Part shown: one piece after another, positions 1-5,713 of the stretch
Layout of the letters: each line of letters starts with the position of its first letter
Numbering within the stretch: position 1 is the first letter of the stretch
DNA from: Trueperaceae bacterium
GTDB taxonomy: Bacteria; Deinococcota; Deinococci; Deinococcales; Trueperaceae
Assembly: GCA_007122815.1 (NCBI GenBank)
Contig: SKSV01000062.1
Span: 1-7,139 of the forward strand
DNA: 7,139 nt
Direction of reading: 5' to 3'
Made by a program: the position numbers and the translations under genes
The notes under the pieces: model-generated
Told to the model about the DNA's origin: nothing
Database searches by the model: none
The model's input: only the letters and a program-made list of their open reading frames with translations

Positions 1-644
1 ACCACCAACGCCAAGCGCCCCGCCAGCATGTCGACGATCCAGGCCTCGTAACGCTCCAGGAGGTCGTTCACCTCACCCACCGTGGCGCGCGGGTCGAGGT
101 GCAGCTCGAGCTCGCTGCGCAGCACACGGTACGTCTCGCCGTCCGCGTCCTCCACCACCGAGACGTCGTCGGGGCCAGGAGCCATGGGGACGGAGAGGTC
201 GTACGTCGCGGCCAGTGCCGGGTCGTTGGGCTCGCCTTCGAGACGCACGCCTTGCGGCTCCGTCTCGTCCGAGACCGTGACGACCACCTCGTCGAAGCGG
301 CTCTCGTCGGCGACGCTCGTGGCGCGCACCGTCACGTCGCCGGGTGAGAGGCCCGAGACGCGGCCTTCGTCGTCCACCACGGCGACGCTAGCGTCGGAGG
401 TGCTCCAGGTTACGGCGGTCGAGGCGTCGCCGGCAACGTCGACCTCCATCTCCAGGGTGATCTCGTCGCCGACCTCCACGGTGCGTGGGCCGTCGAGGAT
501 CGTCACCGCCAACACCTCACTGGGGCCGGCGGTGTCCTCGGCAGCGCAGGCGGCCAGCGCCACGAGGGCGAGAGCGGCCAGTGAGGTTGCGGTCATCCGG
601 GCGAAAGGGAGGGTGCGGCCGAGCCGTTCGAGGTGTCGAGACAT
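1..644 (-). CDS. Big_2-domain lipoprotein, 5' part (runs off left edge)
   Basis: An open frame of 214 codons plus two bases reads leftward from an ATG at 644-642 with no stop before the window edge, so the C-terminus is missing. The start is preceded by GGAGGT (plus-strand 650-655). Residues 17-32 are hydrophobic and end in a lipobox, LAAC, with Cys33, so export and lipid anchoring are expected. Residues about 44-125 resemble a bacterial Ig-like group 2 domain: the VTWSTSD stretch (78-84), then VAVVDDEGRVSGLSPGDVTV (87-106), is typical of Big_2. The following part (about 175-214), with ATVGEVNDLLERYEAWIVDM, resembles prodomain-like N-terminal segments seen ahead of S8 (subtilisin-like) proteases. 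A secreted protease beyond the edge is therefore possible, but this is inference only. An internal Met17 could also start the protein, but it lacks as good a ribosome site. Divergent from the next gene. Confidence 0.85.
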   Translation of the reverse strand, partial: MSRHLERLGRTLPFARMTATSLAALALVALAACAAEDTAGPSEVLAVTILDGPRTVEVGDEITLEMEVDVAGDASTAVTWSTSDASVAVVDDEGRVSGLSPGDVTVRATSVADESRFDEVVVTVSDETEPQGVRLEGEPNDPALAATYDLSVPMAPGPDDVSVVEDADGETYRVLRSELELHLDPRATVGEVNDLLERYEAWIVDMLAGRLALV

Positions 645-798
645 CCGGTACCTCCGCGTCATCGTCGTCATCGAGATCGGATGGCGGGTACCCTAACAAC
701 GGAGACGTGAGAGGCATGTGCCCTGTGCGTTTTCTGGCGACCCGATCGCGTTCACGGGGCTATAGTCGCCCACGAGAGACGGTTAGGAGGAGCTCGCG
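645..798. promoter_or_regulatory. Divergent intergenic promoter region
   Basis: This 154-base gap separates two divergent lipoprotein genes and must hold both promoters. On the plus strand TATAGT at 761-766, 32 bases before the ATG at 799, is the best -10 candidate; no good -35 lies at 16-18 bases. AGGAGG at 785-790 is the ribosome site for the plus gene (8-base spacing). For the minus gene, TAGGGT read on the reverse strand overlaps the 8-bp palindrome GGGTACCC at 686-693 and is a weak -10 candidate. Promoter calls are by eye only. Confidence 0.4.
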
Positions 799-1395
799 AT
801 GAAGCGTCTTCTGGTACGTGCCGCAGCGGCGGCTGCCCTGATTGGGCTCCTGGTGGCCTGCACCGAGCACCTGGCGCCGGCGCGGCTCCAGTTCACGATG
901 ATGCCGACGGGGAACTTGGGTTACGAGGTCAGCCAGCAGGGCGAGATCACCATCACCGCCCGCAACCTGGTGTTCCGCAACGCACCGGGTGAGTACGGGC
1001 TGAGCCTGCAAAGCTACCGCATCGAGTTCTTCGACGAGAACGACGAACCCGTGCCCGCTGGCGACAACGTCCAGGTCGGGACCCTGACCGTTTTCGTGCC
1101 GCCCGGGATCCGGTGCGACGAGCCGGACCCGCAGTTCGGTTGCACGATGATGTCAGAAGGCGCGCGCTTCGCTCCCAGCCCCGAGGTGGTGACGGAGGCC
1201 GGCTACCAGCTGTTACCGATCGGGATCGCGGAGGCGCACCTGATGCGCTGGTTCTCGGAGACCGAGGACGGCGGCTTCCAGCGTGAACCTCAGCCTGTCG
1301 GCTGGCACGCCGACATCACCTTCACGGGTGTGACCACGGCCGGGTCGGCCTACACGTCACCCGTCTACCGGGTCGGCATCGCGCCACCGAACTGA
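799..1395 (+). CDS. Small lipoprotein of unknown function
   Basis: This is a 198-residue protein that I do not recognise. The N-terminus is a clear lipoprotein signal: positive MKRLLVR, an Ala/Leu-rich hydrophobic core, and lipobox LVAC with Cys21. The mature part is mostly predicted beta, with alternating hydrophobic stretches such as GEITITARNLVF (48-59) and VGTLTVFVPP (93-102), and may form a small beta-sandwich. Cys106 and Cys115 sit nine residues apart in an acidic loop and could form a disulfide. The start is well supported by AGGAGG eight bases upstream. It is divergent from the Big_2 lipoprotein and lies 114 bases before the LRR lipoprotein on the same strand, with a strong hairpin between, so co-transcription with the latter is doubtful. 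It acts presumably on the envelope surface; no enzymatic motif is visible. Confidence 0.85.
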   Translation: MKRLLVRAAAAAALIGLLVACTEHLAPARLQFTMMPTGNLGYEVSQQGEITITARNLVFRNAPGEYGLSLQSYRIEFFDENDEPVPAGDNVQVGTLTVFVPPGIRCDEPDPQFGCTMMSEGARFAPSPEVVTEAGYQLLPIGIAEAHLMRWFSETEDGGFQREPQPVGWHADITFTGVTTAGSAYTSPVYRVGIAPPN

Positions 1396-1420
1396 GCCCA
1401 ACGAGCTTCGCTCCCTCCGA

Positions 1421-1453
1421 CGTGCGCCGCCACCGCTTGGGTGACGGCGCACG
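1421..1453 (+). terminator. Strong hairpin after the small lipoprotein gene
   Basis: Inverted repeat with arms 1421-1434 (CGTGCGCCGCCACC) and 1440-1453 (GGTGACGGCGCACG), giving a 14-bp stem with one C/A mismatch and a 5-base loop (GCTTG). It starts 25 bases after the stop codon of the upstream gene. No T-tract follows, so it is not a canonical intrinsic terminator; it could be a U-tract-less terminator or an mRNA 3'-end stabiliser. The candidate promoter for the LRR gene lies just beyond it. Confidence 0.5.
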
Positions 1454-1466
1454 CTCGCGCTTGGGG

Positions 1467-1472
1467 TAGCCT
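1467..1472 (+). promoter_or_regulatory. Possible -10 element of the LRR lipoprotein gene
   Basis: TAGCCT fits the TANNNT pattern of sigma-70 -10 elements and lies 37 bases before the ATG at 1510. Its position just after the upstream hairpin is sensible for an independent promoter. No convincing -35 is present at normal spacing (TGACGG at 1442-1447 is 19 bases away). Weak call. Confidence 0.25.
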
Positions 1473-1496
1473 GGCCGGGCGGAGCGATCGCCACGC

Positions 1497-1504
1497 GGGA
1501 GGTG
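1497..1504 (+). promoter_or_regulatory. Ribosome binding site fixing the LRR gene start
   Basis: GGGAGGTG lies five bases before the ATG at 1510. It decides the start: the frame is also open upstream from a GTG at 1441, but that start lies inside the hairpin, has no ribosome site, and would put 23 Arg/Gly/Ala-rich residues ahead of the signal peptide. Confidence 0.75.
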
Positions 1505-1509
1505 CCCGA

Positions 1510-2307
1510 ATGTACCGAGTCCGTCTGGTTGCCTTCCTGGCGTTCATGGCCATGGTGCTGAGCGCCTGCGGTTTGCCCAGCGCTCCGAGAGCCAACCCGT
1601 GTGATGACCCAAGCTACGAGCCGCTGCGCGGCGCCGCCCTCGCCGACGCCGTACGCGAGCGGCTCAACTTGGAAGGCGAGCCCACCTGCGCGGACCTCGA
1701 GCAGCTCACCACCCTGGACGCGACCGGCAGGGGAGTGCGCGACCTGTTGGGACTCGAGCACGCCACCGCGCTCGTCTCGCTGCGCCTCGACGACAACGAC
1801 GTGAGCGAGCTGAGGCCCATCACCAGGCTGTCTTCGCTCCGTTTCCTGTACCTCGCTGGCAACCCGATCCGTGACCTCACACCGCTGGGCAACCTCGACG
1901 ACCTCTTCGTGCTCTCGCTGCACGGCGTCGAGGCCATCCCCAACCTGGAGCCGCTGCGTCGGATGACCAGGCTCGAGCACGCCTACCTGAGCGGCACGGG
2001 TGCGAGCGACGGCACACCGCTGGCGGGTCTCGTGAGGCTTCGGATACTGCACCTCGAGAGCAACGAACTCGACGACGTCAGCTTCCTGAGCGGACTCACG
2101 CAGCTCCGTGACCTCCGCCTGGCGGGCAACCGCATCACGGACGTCTCGGCGCTGGTGGACAACCCCGGACTCGCTGCAGGAGCCAGGGTGGACCTGCGTT
2201 CGAACTGCCTGGACCTCACGCCGGGCTCCGCCAGCCGCGGTGAGATCGACCAGCTTCTCGACCGCGGGGTCGACCTGGTGTTCGATCCACAGCGCGACGA
2301 CTGCTGA
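1510..2307 (+). CDS. Leucine-rich-repeat lipoprotein (internalin/SDS22-like repeats)
   Basis: A 265-residue protein with a lipoprotein signal, MYRVRLVAFLAFMAMVLSAC, lipobox LSAC and Cys20. A short N-terminal cap (about 40-65, LADAVRERLNL) resembles the cap seen before LRRs in internalin-like proteins. Seven repeats follow at about 66-87, 88-109, 110-131, 132-154, 155-176, 177-198 and 199-220, of the form LxxLxLxxNxIxDLxPLxxL. The best are repeats 1, 2, 5 and 6 counted from residue 88; the middle pair (132-176) has lost the consensus Asn and is degenerate. The C-terminal cap (VDLRSNCLDL, 227-236, then a helix and GVDLVFD) is typical of the end of such domains. Cys31/Cys60 and Cys233/Cys265 may close the two caps by disulfides. 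The role is probably binding of protein or other ligands at the cell surface; the partner is unknown. The gene converges on fdhD with only 23 bases between the stop codons. Confidence 0.88.
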   Translation: MYRVRLVAFLAFMAMVLSACGLPSAPRANPCDDPSYEPLRGAALADAVRERLNLEGEPTCADLEQLTTLDATGRGVRDLLGLEHATALVSLRLDDNDVSELRPITRLSSLRFLYLAGNPIRDLTPLGNLDDLFVLSLHGVEAIPNLEPLRRMTRLEHAYLSGTGASDGTPLAGLVRLRILHLESNELDDVSFLSGLTQLRDLRLAGNRITDVSALVDNPGLAAGARVDLRSNCLDLTPGSASRGEIDQLLDRGVDLVFDPQRDDC

Positions 2308-2317
2308 GCGTTGCGGC

Positions 2318-2348
2318 CGTCCCGGGGGTGTCAGCCGTCCCCGGGACG
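2318..2348. terminator. Bidirectional terminator-like hairpin between convergent genes
   Basis: Perfect inverted repeat: CGTCCCGGGG at 2318-2327 and CCCCGGGACG at 2339-2348, with an 11-base loop. It lies 10 bases after the stop of the LRR gene and spans the stop codon of fdhD (2333-2331), so the right arm is inside fdhD's last codons. It is placed to end transcription from both sides. No T-tract is present in either direction, so termination is inferred from position and stem strength only. Confidence 0.55.
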
Positions 2349-3200
2349 ACCGTCCACCACGCGCTCGGTCCCAGCGTAGAGGTTGAAGCGACCGTCCCGG
2401 ACGAACGCAGCCAGCGTCAGACCGAAGCGCTTCGACACCTCGATCGCGAGGCTCGAGGGCGCCGAGACGGCGGCCAGAACGGCGACCCCGGCTACGACGC
2501 ACTTCTGCGCGAGTTCAAAGCTCGCCCGGCCGCTGACGCACACCAGGGCGCCGGTCAGGGGCAGGCGGTCCTCGAGGAAGGCCCAGCCCAGGAGCTTGTC
2601 GAGCGCGTTGTGCCGCCCGACGTCCTCGCGGACCGCGAGCAGGGTGCCGTCGCGCTCGAAGAGCCCGGCGGCGTGCAGTCCACCGGTGCGCTCGAAGAGC
2701 GCCTGCCGCTCGCGCAAGCGTTCGGGCAGGCTCGCGATCAGCGAGGGGGCCACCGGAGGAGACTCGGGCACCGGAGAGCAGCCGTCCATGCTGAGCGCCT
2801 CGAGCTGTCCCTTACCGCAGACCCCGCAGGCGCTCGTGGCGGCGAAGCGCCTCAACTCGTGCGCTTCGGGGCGGCGAGCCGTGGGCGCGAGGTCGACGTT
2901 GATGACGTTGTAGTGCTGCTCCTCGTCGACGTCGGTGCAGTAGGCCATGCCGCGCAGGTCCTGCCGGGACCGCACTATGCGCTCCGAGAGCAGGAAGCCG
3001 GCGGCGAGCTCGAAATCTGCGCCGGGAGTGCGCATGGTCAGCACCAGCGGTACCGCCCCTTCGGGCTCGAGGGAGCGCAGCTCGAGCGGCTCCTCTCCCG
3101 CCACGCGGTCGAGCGCGCTGGTGGCCGGAGCGAACCCGAGTTCGCCGTCGCTGCCGAAGCGCATCACGCGCACTCGAGCCGCCGGCGAGGCGCGCCTCAC
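2331..3200 (-). CDS. fdhD: Formate dehydrogenase accessory sulfurtransferase FdhD
   Basis: FdhD moves sulfur from a cysteine desulfurase to the bis-MGD molybdenum cofactor of formate-dehydrogenase-type enzymes and is needed for their activity; it acts in the cytoplasm. The 289-residue protein has the family hallmarks: ACGVCG with Cys125 and Cys128 (the sulfur-carrying CxxC loop), EDVGRHNALDK (192-202), SGRASFELAQK (223-233) and SAPSSLAIE (246-254). Length is normal for the family. The start is GTG at 3200-3198, overlapping the TGA of the upstream oxidoreductase gene in a GTGA arrangement, which suggests translational coupling; I see no separate strong ribosome site. An internal ATG for Met13 (3164-3162) is a less likely start. 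It is the second gene of a two-gene operon with its likely client enzyme. Confidence 0.96.
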   Translation of the reverse strand: MRRASPAARVRVMRFGSDGELGFAPATSALDRVAGEEPLELRSLEPEGAVPLVLTMRTPGADFELAAGFLLSERIVRSRQDLRGMAYCTDVDEEQHYNVINVDLAPTARRPEAHELRRFAATSACGVCGKGQLEALSMDGCSPVPESPPVAPSLIASLPERLRERQALFERTGGLHAAGLFERDGTLLAVREDVGRHNALDKLLGWAFLEDRLPLTGALVCVSGRASFELAQKCVVAGVAVLAAVSAPSSLAIEVSKRFGLTLAAFVRDGRFNLYAGTERVVDGRPGDG

Positions 3201-5494
3201 GGTCGGGGTGCCGCCCGATCCCGGGCGCCGGCCCGGTCGGAGTCGCTCGCCTTACGCACGCGGACCCTCCCGCCCTTGTAGGCCGGCGTGGCGGCCGTGG
3301 ACGAGCGTTCACCGGGATCCAGGAGCACGTTCGCTTCCGGCCAGTGGACCTGCACCGCCCCGCGGGCGAGTGGGCCGACGCTCACGCGCCCGAACAAGCG
3401 CCCGAAGTCGCTCTCGACCACCACCGCACCACCTTCTGCCAGACCGCGCTCAGCGGCATCATGCGCCGACAGGATGACCGCGTCGCGGCGCAGACCCCCC
3501 AGCGGGTCACGGTCCTCGTGCACCATGCTGTTGAACTGCTTACCGCGGCGCGTCACCAGCACCAGGCAGTCTTCTCCGTCGGGCGCGCTCTCGCGCCAAT
3601 CCGCGCGGCCGAAACGTGCCCGGCCTCCCGGTAGCGCGAACGCTGGGCCTTCGCAGAGATGCGGACCGCCGTACTGGAACTGGTCGCCCTGCCGGGCGAG
3701 CCCTTCGATGCCCCGGTAGGCGGGTATGACGCGGGCGATCTCGGCTCGCACCGCCGCCGTCGACCCGAAGCGGAGCGCGTCCGCCAGCTCCGGCCGGGCA
3801 CGCGCTACCACCTCGCAGAGCACGAAACCTTCGGGACGCGCCTCCGCGACGCGCGGCCCGGGCACTTCGGGGCTGAACACCACCCGCCTCTCGGTGGTCG
3901 TCTCGGTGACGCCTCCCGGCACCTCGTAGCGCGTCGTCGCGGGGAGCACCACGACGGTGTCGGACGGGTCGGCGAGCATCTGGGGCGAGAGCGTCAGGTC
4001 CATGTGGACGCGCAGCGGGACGCGCGCGAGCGCCTCGTCCACCCCGCCCGGGTCGGGGAGCACCTCGCGGAACGAGCCGCCGACCGCGAGCAGCACGTCG
4101 ATGAGACCGTCGCGGGCGGCGTCGATCATGGCGGGTGTGGTGAGACCCGGCTCGCTGGGCACCTCGAAACCGTACGCCTCACTGAGTTCGGCCGCACGCT
4201 GCGGCGTTATCGGGTCACCACCGGGGAAGGCGGTCGCGTAAGCGCCCATCTCGGCGCCACCCTGCACGCCGGAGTGGCCCCTTATCGGCATCAACCCGCA
4301 GCCGTCGCGGCCGACCATGCCGCGCGCGAGGGCGAGGTCGACCACCGCACGCACGTTCTCCTCACCGTGCGTGTGGTGCGTGAGCCCCATACCCCACACG
4401 AAGACGCCTCTCGCCGCGCCACCAAGGAGGCGCGCGTACTCCTCCATCTGCGAGCGCGTGATACCGCTCTCGCGTTCCAAGCGCTCCCAAGGTAGGGCGG
4501 CGACGTCCGAGGCCAGCTCGGCGAAGCCGGCGGTCGCGCTCTCCACGAACGCCTCGTCAGCGAGGCCTCCCTCGATCAGGGCCTTCAGCGCGCCGCGCAG
4601 GAAGGCGCGGTCGCCGCCGGGTCTCACCTGGTAGAAGCGGTCCGCGACCTTGGTGCCGAAGAGGGCGCTCTCTACGTCGGAGGGGACCCAGTAGGAGTCC
4701 ATCCCGGGCTCGAGGTAGGGGTTCACCATCACCACCTGCGTGCCGGCCTTCTTGGCGTGGTAGAGGTACTTCATCAGCACGGGCTGGTTCTTGGCGGGGT
4801 TGGAGCCCACGAAGGCGACGACGTCGGTACCGATGAGGTCGCGGTAGCTGCAGGTGGTGGCTCCCACGCCGAGGCTGGCCTTGAGCGCCACGGTCGAGGG
4901 GGCGTGGCAGACGCGTGCGGCGTTGTCGATGTTGTTCGTGCCCAGCGCGCGCATCGCCTTCTGGGCCTGGTAGTAGGTCTCGTTCGGTATGCCCCGGCTG
5001 GTCAGGTACAGGTACGTTCGTTCTGGTGCCGTGTCCCTCAGCCGCGCCGCGATCAGCTCGAGCGCTTGCTCCCAGGACACCCTGGAGAACCCGCGCTCCC
5101 CGGCGCGTCGGATGATCGGGTGCGGGATGCGGCCGAGCTCGCGCAGGTCCCGCGTACGCAGTGCCCGCAGTGCCGCTGCATCGCTTAGCCTGCCCTGGTC
5201 CAGCTCGGGCATGGTGTTGAGGCGAAGGAGTCGCAGGCGCACGTTGCACAGGTGCACCCCGTCCACGGTCCAGTCGCTCAGGCCGTCGCTGCCGAGCGCG
5301 CAGCCGTCGCAAACGCCGTGCCTCAGTAGGCGCCAGGCGTAAGGGAGCTGCGCGCGGTTCTCCCAGGCCGCGCGGAAGACCTCGCCGAAGTTCTCGACGT
5401 GCGTGAACGGCACACGCGTCGCCCAAGTGCTCGGGTCCCAACCCCTGCGGGGCGCGCGCACCGGGTCCTTCGGGCGGCTGCTAAGGATGCCCAT
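3197..5494 (-). CDS. FdhF/YdeP-type molybdopterin oxidoreductase
   Basis: A 765-residue member of the bis-MGD molybdopterin oxidoreductase superfamily, closest in pattern to the FdhF/YdeP group related to formate dehydrogenase alpha subunits. Near the N-terminus is HGVCDGC (Cys62, Cys65) followed by Cys83, the reduced cysteine set of this group. The segment NAARVCHAPSTVAL (191-204) matches the active site of formate dehydrogenase H: Cys196 takes the place of the Mo-ligating selenocysteine and His197 that of the catalytic histidine. The core (about 220-620) carries typical molybdopterin-binding stretches such as GSNPAKNQP (230-238) and MPIRGHSGVQGG (402-413). Residues about 642-748 form the C-terminal dinucleotide-binding domain (LVTRRGKQFNSMVHEDRDPL). 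The last about 17 residues are a low-complexity charged tail. No Tat signal is seen, so it is probably cytoplasmic. GAGGTG lies five bases before the ATG. The substrate is unproven: formate is possible, and E. coli YdeP has been linked to acid resistance. fdhD follows in a 4-base overlap; no electron-transfer subunit is adjacent. Confidence 0.92.
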   Translation of the reverse strand: MGILSSRPKDPVRAPRRGWDPSTWATRVPFTHVENFGEVFRAAWENRAQLPYAWRLLRHGVCDGCALGSDGLSDWTVDGVHLCNVRLRLLRLNTMPELDQGRLSDAAALRALRTRDLRELGRIPHPIIRRAGERGFSRVSWEQALELIAARLRDTAPERTYLYLTSRGIPNETYYQAQKAMRALGTNNIDNAARVCHAPSTVALKASLGVGATTCSYRDLIGTDVVAFVGSNPAKNQPVLMKYLYHAKKAGTQVVMVNPYLEPGMDSYWVPSDVESALFGTKVADRFYQVRPGGDRAFLRGALKALIEGGLADEAFVESATAGFAELASDVAALPWERLERESGITRSQMEEYARLLGGAARGVFVWGMGLTHHTHGEENVRAVVDLALARGMVGRDGCGLMPIRGHSGVQGGAEMGAYATAFPGGDPITPQRAAELSEAYGFEVPSEPGLTTPAMIDAARDGLIDVLLAVGGSFREVLPDPGGVDEALARVPLRVHMDLTLSPQMLADPSDTVVVLPATTRYEVPGGVTETTTERRVVFSPEVPGPRVAEARPEGFVLCEVVARARPELADALRFGSTAAVRAEIARVIPAYRGIEGLARQGDQFQYGGPHLCEGPAFALPGGRARFGRADWRESAPDGEDCLVLVTRRGKQFNSMVHEDRDPLGGLRRDAVILSAHDAAERGLAEGGAVVVESDFGRLFGRVSVGPLARGAVQVHWPEANVLLDPGERSSTAATPAYKGGRVRVRKASDSDRAGARDRAAPRP

Positions 5495-5625
5495 CAGCTC
5501 ACCTCATCTCCAACGGAACGGTGCCGAGACGCTGCGCGACCGTGCCTGCCGGTGCCCCAGCCTATTCGACACCGCTACCCGACGGGGCAAGCAGGTCGAG
5601 TGAGGCAATCCATCGAGTCGGGTCT

Positions 5626-5658
5626 GGCGGTCCGCTACACTCGCCGCATCGGACCGCC
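5626..5658 (+). repeat. 9-bp inverted repeat flanking the pilC -10 candidate
   Basis: GGCGGTCCG at 5626-5634 and its exact reverse complement CGGACCGCC at 5650-5658 are separated by 15 bases that contain the -10-like TACACT (5636-5641) and the probable transcription start. It may be an operator bound by a dimeric regulator. If transcription starts upstream it could instead be a leader hairpin. The repeat is directly visible; the function is inferred. Confidence 0.5.
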
Positions 5659-5686
5659 GCCGCCTCAGGGGCGCTCGCGCTGGTCC

Positions 5687-5700
5687 CGTCCGATCGGACG
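5687..5700 (+). repeat. 14-bp perfect palindrome before the pilC ribosome site
   Basis: CGTCCGATCGGACG is a perfect palindrome ending three bases before the AGGAGGT ribosome site at 5704-5710. It shares ATCGGAC with 5648-5654, so its left half (GTCCGAT, 5688-5694) could pair with that copy as well as with itself. Operator or leader-structure roles are possible. Confidence 0.5.
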
Positions 5701-5703
5701 CCT

Positions 5704-5710
5704 AGGAGGT
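5704..5710 (+). promoter_or_regulatory. Ribosome binding site fixing the pilC start
   Basis: AGGAGGT, three bases before the ATG at 5714. It supports that start over the in-frame opening that extends back to 5399, which would read through the divergent promoter region and into the opposite-strand oxidoreductase gene. The spacing is short but the complementarity is very good. Confidence 0.8.
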
Positions 5711-5713
5711 CGC

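Larger units (their letters stand above)
5495..5713. promoter_or_regulatory. Divergent intergenic region between the oxidoreductase operon and pilC
   Basis: A gap of 219 bases with no convincing gene. It must hold promoters for both directions. Toward pilC, TACACT at 5636-5641 is a -10 candidate 72 bases before the ATG. Toward the oxidoreductase, TAGGCT on the reverse strand (plus-strand 5559-5564) with TTGCCC (5585-5590) is a weak pair with an over-long 20-base spacer. The right half contains a 9-bp inverted repeat, a 14-bp palindrome and a repeated ATCGGAC, annotated separately. Confidence 0.5.

Noticed and set aside
1441..1509. GTG start upstream for the LRR lipoprotein
   Set aside because: Places 23 extra residues before a complete signal peptide, lies inside a hairpin, and lacks a ribosome site.
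1357..2502. 381-codon minus-strand open frame opposite the LRR gene
   Set aside because: Arg/Gly/Glu/Gln-rich low-complexity translation with no motif; it overlaps the LRR and fdhD genes and is a by-product of high G+C.
2328..3281. 317-codon plus-strand open frame opposite fdhD
   Set aside because: It is the antisense shadow of a gene with clear FdhD motifs, and its translation has no recognisable domain.
5399..5713. In-frame extension of pilC upstream to 5399
   Set aside because: It would add 105 Arg/Pro/Ser-rich residues, overlap the 5' end of the oxidoreductase gene, and ignore the AGGAGGT site and normal PilC N-terminus at 5714.
5495..5713. Molybdenum-cofactor riboswitch before the oxidoreductase gene
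   Set aside because: Would suit the gene, but I could not recognise the conserved aptamer elements on the minus strand; the clear repeats lie nearer pilC.
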